DNA of 5,722 nt from the NCBI GenBank assembly GCA_031279735.1, contig JAITHX010000202.1, positions 1 through 5,722 on the forward strand, read 5' to 3'. This DNA comes from Prevotellaceae bacterium. Lineage in GTDB: Bacteria > Bacteroidota > Bacteroidia > Bacteroidales > UBA932. Below the pieces are notes generated by a model. That model did not search any database. It was not told the origin of the DNA and worked only from the letters and a program-made list of their open reading frames with translations. The translations under genes and the position numbers were made by a program. Shown here piece after piece: positions 1-5,566 of the stretch. Numbering within the stretch: position 1 is the stretch's first letter; each line of letters starts with the position of its first letter.

Positions 1-305
1 GGCACAAAAGCGATTTTTTCGCTGTCGAAGCAGCCCAGAAACGGGGGAGGCAAATAGCTGTCGAAAGTCCGCGCCTTTCCGATTGTCAGAACCAGCTGCG
101 CGAGCATTGCGAACATGTCGGACGGCGCGGCTTTAGCCTCAGCCCACAGCAAATATTCATCATTGACATCAACGGTATCCGCAGGGTCTTTCAGCTTTAC
201 GGCAAAGTAGATTTTACCCAAAATCCTCGTACAGTCGAACTTTGAGAAAAATTCGACTGCAACTCTGTTTTTTATTTCTTCCTCAAAAATAACGTCCTGT
301 TTCAT
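1..305 (-). CDS. N-terminal part of a probable Type IIG restriction-methylation enzyme (partial)
   Basis: The reading frame opens at an ATG whose complement is at 303-305 and runs off the left edge, giving 101 complete residues with no stop. The fragment begins MKQDVIFEEEIKNRV and contains DEYLLWAEAK (residues 49-58). That arrangement fits a PD-(D/E)XK nuclease core, with D49 and the E56-x-K58 pair as candidate metal-binding and catalytic residues. It is followed by QLVLTIGKARTFD (70-82), LPPPFLG (85-91) and EKIAFVP at the edge. From memory, this order resembles the N-terminal nuclease half of large Bacteroidota proteins that join a restriction nuclease to an N6-adenine DNA methylase. The methylase and target-recognition parts, if present, lie outside the window, so the fusion is inferred. 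No strong Shine-Dalgarno precedes the start, which is common in this phylum. It is transcribed away from the phosphoesterase operon. Another PD-(D/E)XK nuclease is the main alternative. Confidence 0.6.
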   Translation of the reverse strand, partial: MKQDVIFEEEIKNRVAVEFFSKFDCTRILGKIYFAVKLKDPADTVDVNDEYLLWAEAKAAPSDMFAMLAQLVLTIGKARTFDSYLPPPFLGCFDSEKIAFV

Positions 306-365
306 CTTTGTCGATTTATTGTTTTGTCCGTTATAAACAAATTATTGCCATTATAAAAGCGACAA

Positions 366-373
366 CAAAGGTA
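366..373 (-). promoter_or_regulatory. Candidate Bacteroidota -7 element for the leftward restriction gene
   Basis: Read on the minus strand the bases are TACCTTTG, a full match to TAnnTTTG and identical to the -7 element of the tRNA gene at 5406-5413. It would start a transcript near 362, leaving about 57 nt of leader before the ATG at 305. No good TTTG -33 element is visible about 19 nt upstream; that stretch is A/T only. The call rests on the -7 box and its position. Confidence 0.5.
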
Positions 374-394
374 TGGAAAGTTTTAGATTTTAAT

Positions 395-425
395 TTTCCC
401 GTCTCGTTGTCTTCATTTAATTTTG
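395..425 (+). promoter_or_regulatory. Candidate Bacteroidota promoter for the leader ORF-phosphoesterase-aroA-priA operon
   Basis: A -7 box TAATTTTG (418-425) fits TAnnTTTG exactly. With 19 nt spacing it is preceded by TTTC (395-398), three of four matches to the -33 TTTG. The expected start is near 430, so the transcript would begin just before the stem-loop at 436-466. It lies back to back with the leftward -7 element at 366-373. Confidence 0.5.
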
Positions 426-435
426 CAGCCCGAAA

Positions 436-466
436 GAAACCCGACGCGAAACGTTGTCGGGGTTTC
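436..466 (+). promoter_or_regulatory. Stem-loop in the 5' untranslated region of the operon
   Basis: GAAACCCGAC (436-445) pairs with GTCGGGGTTTC (456-466). This gives ten Watson-Crick pairs with one bulged G (459) and a 10-nt loop. No T-run follows on the plus strand, so it is not a classical terminator there. It would start a few bases after the predicted transcription start and end 37 nt before the leader ATG. It may stabilise the mRNA or be half of a switch with the stem-loop at 525-556. A protein-binding inverted repeat is another possibility. Confidence 0.5.
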
Positions 467-503
467 AAAGCGGTAGTACAATTAAAATTTATAAAGGAAT
501 AAC

Positions 504-632
504 ATGGAAACATTTAATTTATCGGACAGGCGGGTTTTGCGCAACGAAACCCTGTCGAACAACCTCCGAAATACCAAGTGCGCGAGCAACACGCGCCGCA
601 TGTCGCAAACAACAGTCGGGATACGGTTATGA
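504..632 (+). CDS. Possible 42-codon leader ORF, translationally coupled to the phosphoesterase
   Basis: An ATG at 504 is preceded by AAAGGAA (493-499), the best Shine-Dalgarno-like site in the window, and reads 42 codons to a TGA at 630-632. That TGA overlaps the ATG of the next gene (629-631) as ATGA, the usual arrangement for coupled translation. The peptide is basic (seven Arg, one Lys against three acidic residues), rich in Asn, Thr and Ser, and has no signal peptide, membrane segment or domain I recognise. It has one Phe and no Trp or Tyr, so it lacks the control-codon run of a classic aromatic amino-acid attenuator, although aroA lies downstream. A stem-loop (525-556) sits inside it. 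It could be a real small protein, a regulatory leader peptide, or a chance ORF. Start context and stop overlap favour translation; no homology supports a function. Confidence 0.4.
   Translation: METFNLSDRRVLRNETLSNNLRNTKCASNTRRMSQTTVGIRL
525..556 (+). promoter_or_regulatory. Second stem-loop, inside the leader ORF
   Basis: GACAGG (525-530) and GTTT (534-537) pair with AAACCCTGTC (547-556), giving ten Watson-Crick pairs around a three-base bulge (CGG, 531-533) and a loop containing the palindrome TTGCGCAA. Its arms can also pair with those of the upstream stem-loop. 531-538 matches 436-443, and 546-553 matches 459-466, each as seven Watson-Crick pairs plus one G-U. A two-state fold is therefore possible. 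Regulation is inference. Confidence 0.4.
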
Positions 633-1768
633 GATTTATATTCATCCTGGCGCTGATGCTGCTCTCCTACGTCGGAGCGAACGTGTATCTGTTTGCGAGA
701 GGGTTTCAGTCGCTTCCGTGGACGGGTGCGCGCGCGGTGTTTGCGGTTCTGTTTGTGTTTGCGGCAGTGTCGCTGATTGCGGGCTTTCTGCTGGAGGACA
801 GTCTTCCGGCAACGCTTGTTTCGGTTGTTCAGCATGTCGGAGGCACATGGCTGATGCTGTTGATTTATCTCGTGCCATGCGTTCTGATAATCGACCTGAT
901 ACGGCTGGGCGACAAACTGCTGCATTTTCTTCCCGACGCGGTGAGATCGAACCCTGCGACGGTGTTTTTCGGCATATTTGCAGCCACGATTGCGGTGGTA
1001 GTTGCCGGAGCAGTCAAGTTCAACAATCCCTCGGTGACGCGGGTCGAGATACCGACGAACAAACAAATAGCCAAGGTGCCTTCGATAGTCGTGGCCTCCG
1101 ATCTGCATCTCGGCTACACGATAGGAGCCGGCAAGCTGCGCGACTTCGTGAGACTCATCAATTCGCGCAATCCCGACGTGGTGCTTCTGTGCGGCGACGT
1201 GGTGGATCGCAGCGCCCGTCCTCTGGAATCCGAGGAGATGCTCTCCCTGCTGAGGGAGATTAAGGCGCCCGGAGGGGTTTACGCCGTTTTCGGCAATCAC
1301 GAATACTACGGCGACAGAGACAGAAACGCGAAATTGTTGGAGAAGGCGGGAATCGTCCTGCTGCGCGACAGCGCGGTGCAACTGACCGGCGACATCCAGC
1401 TCGTCGGCAGGGAAGACCGTTCCAATCGCGAACGCAAAGCGTTGTCGGAAATCATGCAGGGAGTTGATCGTGGGGTCGATCGCGACAAGTTCGTCATCCT
1501 GCTCGACCATCAGCCGCACGATCTCGACGAAGCGCGAAGAGAGGGCGTCGATCTTCAATTTTCGGGTCATACGCACTACGGTCAAATCTGGCCTCTCAGT
1601 CTGATAACCGAAGCGATATACGAAAAACCCTACGGATACCTGAAAAAGGGCGAAACACAGTATTTCGTCACTTCGGGTCTCGGACTGTGGGGAGCTTGGC
1701 TCAGAATAGGCACCTGTTCGGAGATAGTCGTTCCGGAGATAGTTGTAAATAATAGCATCAAACAATAA
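629..1768 (+). CDS. Membrane-anchored calcineurin-like metallophosphoesterase (YkuE/YaeI type)
   Basis: This 379-residue protein has an N-terminal membrane part and a C-terminal calcineurin-like phosphoesterase domain (PF00149, COG1408-like). Hydrophobic stretches at about 2-22, 35-55, 70-92 and 110-130 suggest four transmembrane helices. The dinuclear metal site is complete: SDLHLG (D158, H160), GDVVDR (D190), GNHE (N223, H224), DHQPHD (H294) and GHTH (H314, H316). Family members hydrolyse phosphate esters at the membrane surface, and some act on lipid-linked substrates; the substrate here cannot be read from sequence. I chose the ATG at 629 because it starts directly with the first hydrophobic segment and couples to the leader ORF through ATGA. 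A GTG at 578 would add 17 polar residues. The stop overlaps aroA by one base (TAATG), so translation of the two is probably coupled. A repeated VDRGVDRD stretch (279-286) lies just before the fourth metal motif. Confidence 0.9.
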   Translation: MRFIFILALMLLSYVGANVYLFARGFQSLPWTGARAVFAVLFVFAAVSLIAGFLLEDSLPATLVSVVQHVGGTWLMLLIYLVPCVLIIDLIRLGDKLLHFLPDAVRSNPATVFFGIFAATIAVVVAGAVKFNNPSVTRVEIPTNKQIAKVPSIVVASDLHLGYTIGAGKLRDFVRLINSRNPDVVLLCGDVVDRSARPLESEEMLSLLREIKAPGGVYAVFGNHEYYGDRDRNAKLLEKAGIVLLRDSAVQLTGDIQLVGREDRSNRERKALSEIMQGVDRGVDRDKFVILLDHQPHDLDEARREGVDLQFSGHTHYGQIWPLSLITEAIYEKPYGYLKKGETQYFVTSGLGLWGAWLRIGTCSEIVVPEIVVNNSIKQ

Positions 1769-3042
1769 TGCAAACAACCATAACGCCGGGAGCGGCGAGC
1801 GGAACGGTCTTCGCTCCCGCCTCGAAAAGTCTGGCGCAAAGAGCGCTTGCCGCCGCCCTGCTCTGTCGCGGCGAAACGACGATTACGGGTTATACGGAAT
1901 CGGACGACGCGAAAGCGGCGCTGGGAATAATTGAGGCGGCGGGAGCCTACGCAACACACGACGGGAGAGGAACTTTGACTGTTGTCGGGAATCCGCCGCC
2001 GCTTGCGCGAAGAGACGAGCTGACGCTGAATTGCGGCGAATCGGGATTGTCGGCGAGGCTCTTCGCCCCGCTGTCGCCGCTCTATGCGCGCGAGGTCACG
2101 CTGAACGGGCGAGGCAGTCTGATGAACCGCGCGTTCGGCTCGATGATGAAATCGCCGTTCGAGCAAATGGGAATACGCTATTCCGACAACGGCGGAAAAC
2201 TTCCGGCGAAGCTCTGCGGCAGTCTCTCGGCTGCGGAGATAACTATCGACGGAAGCGGAGGTTCGCAGTTCCTGTCGGGACTGCTGATGACCCTGCCGCT
2301 GTTGAGCGGCAACTCGCTGGTGCGGGTTGAGAATCTCAAGAGCAAACCCTACGTCGATTTGACGATTGACACTGCGTCGAAGTTCGGCGCGGAAATCGAA
2401 AACGAAAACTACAATAGATTCTTCGTCAGGGGAGGTCAGGTTTATTCCGGCACGCGCTTCAACATCGAGGGCGACTGGAGCGGCGCTTCCTGCCTTCTCG
2501 TTGCCGGAGCCATTGCGGGGAACGTGGAAATACTAAATCTCGATCCCGCTTCCGCTCAAGCCGACAAAGCGATAGTCGAAGTTCTGCGGTCGGCGGGCGC
2601 GACGGTTCGCGCAGGCATGTCGGGCGGCGGCGCGTCGAGTATCAGCGTATCGAAAGGCGAACTCAAAGCCTTTGTGTTCGACGCTACCGATTCGCCCGAT
2701 CTCTTTCCGGCGCTCGCGGCGCTTGCGGTTCACTGTCGCGGAGTTTCGCGAATCAAGGGCGTCGGACGACTTGCAGGCAAGGAAAGCGACAGGGCGGCGA
2801 CGCTCCGGTCGGAGTTCGGCAAAATAGGCGCAACGGTCGAAACGGACGGCGACTATATGATTGTCGGAGAAAGCCGGACACACGGCGCAACAGTCGATTC
2901 GCACAACGACCACCGAATCGCCATGTCGCTTGCCGTAGCCGCGCTTGCCTGCGAATCCGCCGTAACGGTCGAAAACTCCGAGTGCGTCAACAAGTCCTAT
3001 CCGGAATTTTGGAGAGATTTGCAAAACCTCACCCACCGCTAA
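1768..3042 (+). CDS. aroA: 3-phosphoshikimate 1-carboxyvinyltransferase (EPSP synthase)
   Basis: The enzyme joins phosphoenolpyruvate to shikimate-3-phosphate in the cytoplasm, the sixth shikimate-pathway step toward chorismate. At 424 residues it is full length. Conserved sites appear in order: SKSLAQRAL (K20, S21, R25) for both substrates, NCGESGLSARLF (88-99) for the PEP loop, LMNR (R121), GGSQFLSGLL (Q167), DSPDLFPALAALA (D311, the expected catalytic Asp), GKESDR (K338, E339, R342), NDHRIAM (R383) and NKSYPEFW (K409). Two features differ from the E. coli enzyme. The usual N in SxSNR is replaced by Q24, and the first Ser of the SSQ shikimate-3-phosphate motif is Gly (G165). The other key residues are present, so activity is expected. 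The ATG overlaps the phosphoesterase stop by one base and there is no separate promoter. priA follows after 13 bases. Confidence 0.95.
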   Translation: MQTTITPGAASGTVFAPASKSLAQRALAAALLCRGETTITGYTESDDAKAALGIIEAAGAYATHDGRGTLTVVGNPPPLARRDELTLNCGESGLSARLFAPLSPLYAREVTLNGRGSLMNRAFGSMMKSPFEQMGIRYSDNGGKLPAKLCGSLSAAEITIDGSGGSQFLSGLLMTLPLLSGNSLVRVENLKSKPYVDLTIDTASKFGAEIENENYNRFFVRGGQVYSGTRFNIEGDWSGASCLLVAGAIAGNVEILNLDPASAQADKAIVEVLRSAGATVRAGMSGGGASSISVSKGELKAFVFDATDSPDLFPALAALAVHCRGVSRIKGVGRLAGKESDRAATLRSEFGKIGATVETDGDYMIVGESRTHGATVDSHNDHRIAMSLAVAALACESAVTVENSECVNKSYPEFWRDLQNLTHR

Positions 3043-3055
3043 ACACTCTCGAAAA

Positions 3056-5329
3056 TTGTTCGTCAAGGTATTGTTGCCATTGTATTTGCAGGAAGCTCTG
3101 CTGTATTCCCTGCCGGCGACGACGACGGCGCCGGCAGCGGGGACGCGGGTGGTTGTTCCGCTGCGCGGGAAACTGTATTCCGGAATAGTGGTCGAAACGC
3201 TCGAAAAGGTCGAAGTCGATTATACGGTAAGGGAGGTCGCAGGCGCGCCGGAGGAAAAACCGACGGTCACAGCATTGCAGCTCAAACTGTGGCGATGGAT
3301 TGCGCGTTACTATATGTGCACTGAGGGCGAAGTGATGAAAGCCGCTCTGCCCGCCCGCCTCAAGTCTGAAAACATAACGGAAAACACAAGGGAAAACGCG
3401 CGTTCCCTGTCAGTTTCGTTCGTCGCTCTGCATCCGGATATCGACAGCGATGAAAAACTCGCGGCAACGCTCGATTCCATGAAACGGGGGACGAAGGGCG
3501 AACGGCTGTTGCTGACGTATCTGGAACTCGCCGAACCGCTGTCGCTGTCCGCGCCGCCGGAAATACCCGAAGCCGAACTGCTGAAACAAAGCGGAGTATC
3601 GACTCAAGTCCTCAAGTCCTGCGAAAAAAAGGGACTGTTTGCCCTTGTGCGAAAGCGGGCGGAACGGACTCGAGAGTCGTCAGCCGAACGATTGCCCGAA
3701 CGCTTGCCCGAACTTTCGCCGCATCAGCAAAAAGCGTTCGAGGCTATCAAAGCAGCCGACAAACCGGTGCTGCTCTACGGTGTGACGTCGTCGGGCAAGA
3801 CCGAAATATACATCCGCCTGATAGCCGAAACTTTGCGAACGAACAGACAGGCGTTGTACCTCCTGCCCGAAATAGCCCTCACGACGCAAATCACCGAGCG
3901 TCTGCGCGCGGTATTCGGCGACAGGATAGCTGTGTATCACTCGAATTTCAGCGATGCGGAACGCGCCGAAACATACAGCGATCTTCTCGCCGCAAACGAT
4001 AAGGCGGACAAGGCGCAACTCATTCTCGGCGTGCGTTCGTCGCTATTGCTCCCGTTCTCGAATCTCGGACTGATAATAGTGGACGAGGAACACGAAAACA
4101 CCTACAAGCAGTTTGATCCCGCTCCCCGCTACAATGCCCGCGACACGGCGGTAGTAGCCGCACGGATGCACGGAGCGAAAATAGTGCTCGGCTCGGCGAC
4201 GCCTTCCATAGAGAGCTACCATAACGCTCTGACAGGGAAATACGCCCTCGTCCGCCTCACCGAACGCTACGGCAGCGCCGTCCTGCCCGAAATAAGAACT
4301 CTCGACATGAGGCGCGCCCGCAGAAAGAAGAAGATAACGGCTTCGTTTTCCGAAACTTTGCTGAACGCCATCACGGAAACGACGGGAAAAGGCGAACAGG
4401 TGATTCTGTTTCAGAACCGGCGCGGATATTCGCCCTACGTTCAGTGCGACGACTGCGGATTCACTTTGAAATGCGAATGTTGCGACGTCAGCCTCACATA
4501 TCACAAATTCAACAGTTCGCTCTCGTGTCACTACTGCGGATATTCTGCCGCCCAGCCTTCCGAGTGTCCTCAATGCCGCAGCACGAACATTAAGGCAAAG
4601 GGACTCGGCACCGAGAAAATCGAGGACGATCTCTCGTTTCTGCTGCCCGAAGCGCGGGTCGAGCGACTGGATTTGGATTCGGTGAGTTCCCGATCGGCAT
4701 ACGAAAGGATACTGAACGGTTTCGAATCGGGCGCGACAAACATCCTCGTCGGCACGCAAATGATCTGCAAGGGACTGGATTTCGGCAACGTCAGTCTGGT
4801 CGGAGTGATGAACGCCGACAGTCTGTTGAACTTCCCTGATTTCAGAGCCTGCGAGCGCAGTTTTCAGCTAATGTCGCAGGTGGCGGGACGGGCGGGACGG
4901 GCGAACAAACCCGGAATGGTGCTCATACAAACCTCGATGCCGGAGAATCCGGTCATACGACAAGTGGTCAATCACGATTACGAAACGTTCTTTGAAACGC
5001 AGATAGTCGAACGCCTTACGTTCAACTACCCTCCTTTTTGCCGACTGATACTCGTGTCGCTGAAACACTCGAACCGCGAGCTGCTGCAAGAGGCGGGAGC
5101 GGCGCTGAAAATCGCGCTGACTAAGGTTTTCGGAGCTAATGTTGCAGGACCAGAACCTCCTCCGGTGGGACGAGTACAAAACAAATACATTCTCTGTTTC
5201 CGAATCAAGCTGAAGAAGGACGGCGCCGCCGACAGTTACAAGGATTTTCTGCGCGACGCCTTCGCCCGACTGCGGAAGGAAAAAAAGTATTCGGGACTGA
5301 TAGTCATCGCCGACGTCGATCCGGCGTGA
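3056..5329 (+). CDS. priA: Primosomal protein N', replication-restart DNA helicase
   Basis: PriA recognises stalled or repaired forks and, through its 3'-to-5' helicase and primosome assembly, reloads the replicative helicase. The 757 residues are close to the family norm. The N-terminal 3'-DNA-binding domain (about 1-100) opens with FVKVLLPLYL and RVVVPLRGKLYSGIV. A winged-helix region follows. Helicase motifs are GVTSSGKTE (242-250, Walker A, K248), DEEH (343-346), GSATPS (379-384), LFQNRRGYSP (451-460), GLGTEK (516-521), GTQMICKGLDF (566-576) and QVAGRAGR (608-615). Eight cysteines as four CxxC pairs (464/467, 473/476, 491/494, 504/507) bind two structural zincs. The start is TTG at 3056: no in-frame ATG or GTG was found between the aroA stop and the conserved FVKV, and no strong Shine-Dalgarno is visible, so translation probably depends on ribosomes finishing aroA. 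All key motifs are intact. Confidence 0.96.
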   Translation: MFVKVLLPLYLQEALLYSLPATTTAPAAGTRVVVPLRGKLYSGIVVETLEKVEVDYTVREVAGAPEEKPTVTALQLKLWRWIARYYMCTEGEVMKAALPARLKSENITENTRENARSLSVSFVALHPDIDSDEKLAATLDSMKRGTKGERLLLTYLELAEPLSLSAPPEIPEAELLKQSGVSTQVLKSCEKKGLFALVRKRAERTRESSAERLPERLPELSPHQQKAFEAIKAADKPVLLYGVTSSGKTEIYIRLIAETLRTNRQALYLLPEIALTTQITERLRAVFGDRIAVYHSNFSDAERAETYSDLLAANDKADKAQLILGVRSSLLLPFSNLGLIIVDEEHENTYKQFDPAPRYNARDTAVVAARMHGAKIVLGSATPSIESYHNALTGKYALVRLTERYGSAVLPEIRTLDMRRARRKKKITASFSETLLNAITETTGKGEQVILFQNRRGYSPYVQCDDCGFTLKCECCDVSLTYHKFNSSLSCHYCGYSAAQPSECPQCRSTNIKAKGLGTEKIEDDLSFLLPEARVERLDLDSVSSRSAYERILNGFESGATNILVGTQMICKGLDFGNVSLVGVMNADSLLNFPDFRACERSFQLMSQVAGRAGRANKPGMVLIQTSMPENPVIRQVVNHDYETFFETQIVERLTFNYPPFCRLILVSLKHSNRELLQEAGAALKIALTKVFGANVAGPEPPPVGRVQNKYILCFRIKLKKDGAADSYKDFLRDAFARLRKEKKYSGLIVIADVDPA

Positions 5330-5362
5330 TTCCTTCCCCCCCCCGATTCCGTCCCCCCCCCC
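5328..5362. repeat. Two imperfect tandem units with long C-tracts
   Basis: Unit 1 (5328-5344) is GATTCCTT followed by nine C; unit 2 (5345-5362) is GATTCCGT followed by ten C. A third partial GATT begins at 5363. The units differ by one base plus C-tract length. Unit 1 overlaps the last two bases of the priA stop codon. The array lies about 20 nt upstream of the tRNA promoter. Homopolymer tracts of this length are prone to slippage, so length may vary between cells or be miscalled in assembly. Confidence 0.85.
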
Positions 5363-5368
5363 GATTAT

Positions 5369-5378
5369 TTTGCGCAAA
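5369..5378. repeat. Short perfect palindrome upstream of the tRNA promoter
   Basis: TTTGCGCAAA is a perfect 10-bp inverted repeat ending five bases before the -33 element. Its 8-bp core TTGCGCAA also occurs at 537-544 in the loop of the leader stem-loop. It could be an operator half-pair or chance; no binding protein can be assigned. Confidence 0.3.
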
Positions 5379-5382
5379 CCAT

Positions 5383-5413
5383 ATTGCCGGATTAAAAAAA
5401 AGAACTACCTTTG
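5383..5413 (+). promoter_or_regulatory. Bacteroidota promoter for the tRNA gene
   Basis: A -33-like ATTG (5383-5386) is followed after exactly 19 nt by a full -7 element TACCTTTG (5406-5413). The spacer contains an eight-A run (5393-5400). The predicted start is near 5417, giving a leader of about 12 nt before the mature tRNA. The match and position fit the primary sigma factor consensus (TTTG / TAnnTTTG) of this phylum. Confidence 0.75.
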
Positions 5414-5420
5414 CGCCCGC

Positions 5421-5475
5421 AATCATGAGGCGAGATAGCTCAGCCGGTTAGAGCGCATGATTCATAATCATGAGG
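5421..5475 (+). repeat. 10-nt direct repeat linking the tRNA leader and its anticodon stem
   Basis: AATCATGAGG occurs at 5421-5430 (leader plus the first two tRNA bases) and again at 5466-5475 (end of the anticodon loop, 3' strand of the anticodon stem and start of the variable loop). The leader copy could therefore pair with CATGATT (5456-5462), the 5' strand of the anticodon stem plus two loop bases, in competition with the normal fold. Confidence 0.6.
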
Positions 5476-5502
5476 TCCCGAGTTCAATCCTCGGTCTCGC
5501 TA
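5429..5502 (+). tRNA. tRNA with anticodon CAT, most likely elongator tRNA-Met
   Basis: The 74-nt cloverleaf is complete. Acceptor 5429-5435 pairs with 5495-5501. The D stem is GCTC/GAGC (5438-5441 and 5451-5454). The anticodon stem is CATGA/TCATG, with loop TTCATAA (5461-5467) giving anticodon CAT. The variable loop is AGGTC, and the T stem is CCGAG/CTCGG with loop TTCAATC. The discriminator is A5502, and the next bases are CTC, so CCA must be added by the CCA-adding enzyme. It is not the initiator: there is no C1-A72 mismatch and no GGG/CCC in the anticodon stem. The first acceptor pair is G-U. CAT is also the gene-encoded anticodon of the lysidine-modified tRNA-Ile2. The anticodon arm resembles elongator Met, but Ile2 is not fully excluded. 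Confidence 0.93.
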
Positions 5503-5513
5503 CTCGAAAACGA

Positions 5514-5552
5514 GAGGCTTACAATGAAAAGTAAGCCTCCTTTGTTTTCTTT
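5514..5552 (+). terminator. Intrinsic terminator of the tRNA transcript, possibly bidirectional
   Basis: GAGGCTTAC (5514-5522) and GTAAGCCTC (5531-5539) form a perfect 9-bp stem with an 8-nt loop, followed by a T-rich tail (5541-5552, ten T of twelve). A smaller hairpin CTCG-AAAA-CGAG (5503-5514) lies between the tRNA and this stem. On the minus strand the same stem is followed by only a short T-run, so it may weakly terminate the opposing gene as well. Confidence 0.88.
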
Positions 5553-5566
5553 CAGGTTGATTGTTG

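Noticed and set aside
436..466. Stem-loop as a rho-independent terminator
   Set aside because: No T-run follows on the plus strand and only a broken one on the minus strand; its place just after a promoter fits a 5' UTR element.
578..628. GTG at 578 as the phosphoesterase start
   Set aside because: It adds a polar stretch before the first membrane segment and would break the ATGA coupling. The ATG at 629 fits the family better.
454..1263. 269-codon plus-strand frame overlapping the phosphoesterase in another frame
   Set aside because: Low-complexity Arg/Ser/Cys composition, no motif, and it conflicts with the well-supported 629 gene.
482..1777. 431-codon open frame on the minus strand opposite the phosphoesterase
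   Set aside because: It is rich in Arg, His and Gln, shows no domain, and covers a gene with a complete metal-site motif set. It is an antisense shadow of biased codon use.
1630..2166. Minus-strand frame across the phosphoesterase-aroA junction
   Set aside because: Arg-rich with no recognisable domain, and antisense to two conserved genes.
3687..3715. Short repeat encoding PERLPERLPEL in priA
   Set aside because: Two copies of a 10-nt unit within a linker ahead of the helicase domain; too short to be more than local duplication.
3779..3805. Ser instead of Gly in the PriA Walker A (GVTSSGKT) as an unusual change
   Set aside because: To my knowledge this form is usual in Bacteroidota PriA, and the catalytic K and T are kept.
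4043..4759. 238-codon minus-strand frame inside priA
   Set aside because: It lies opposite the helicase and zinc-binding core; its composition looks like reverse translation of those codons.
5429..5502. Initiator tRNA or tRNA pseudogene
   Set aside because: All stems pair and conserved bases are present. The initiator's C1-A72 mismatch and GGG/CCC anticodon-stem pairs are missing.
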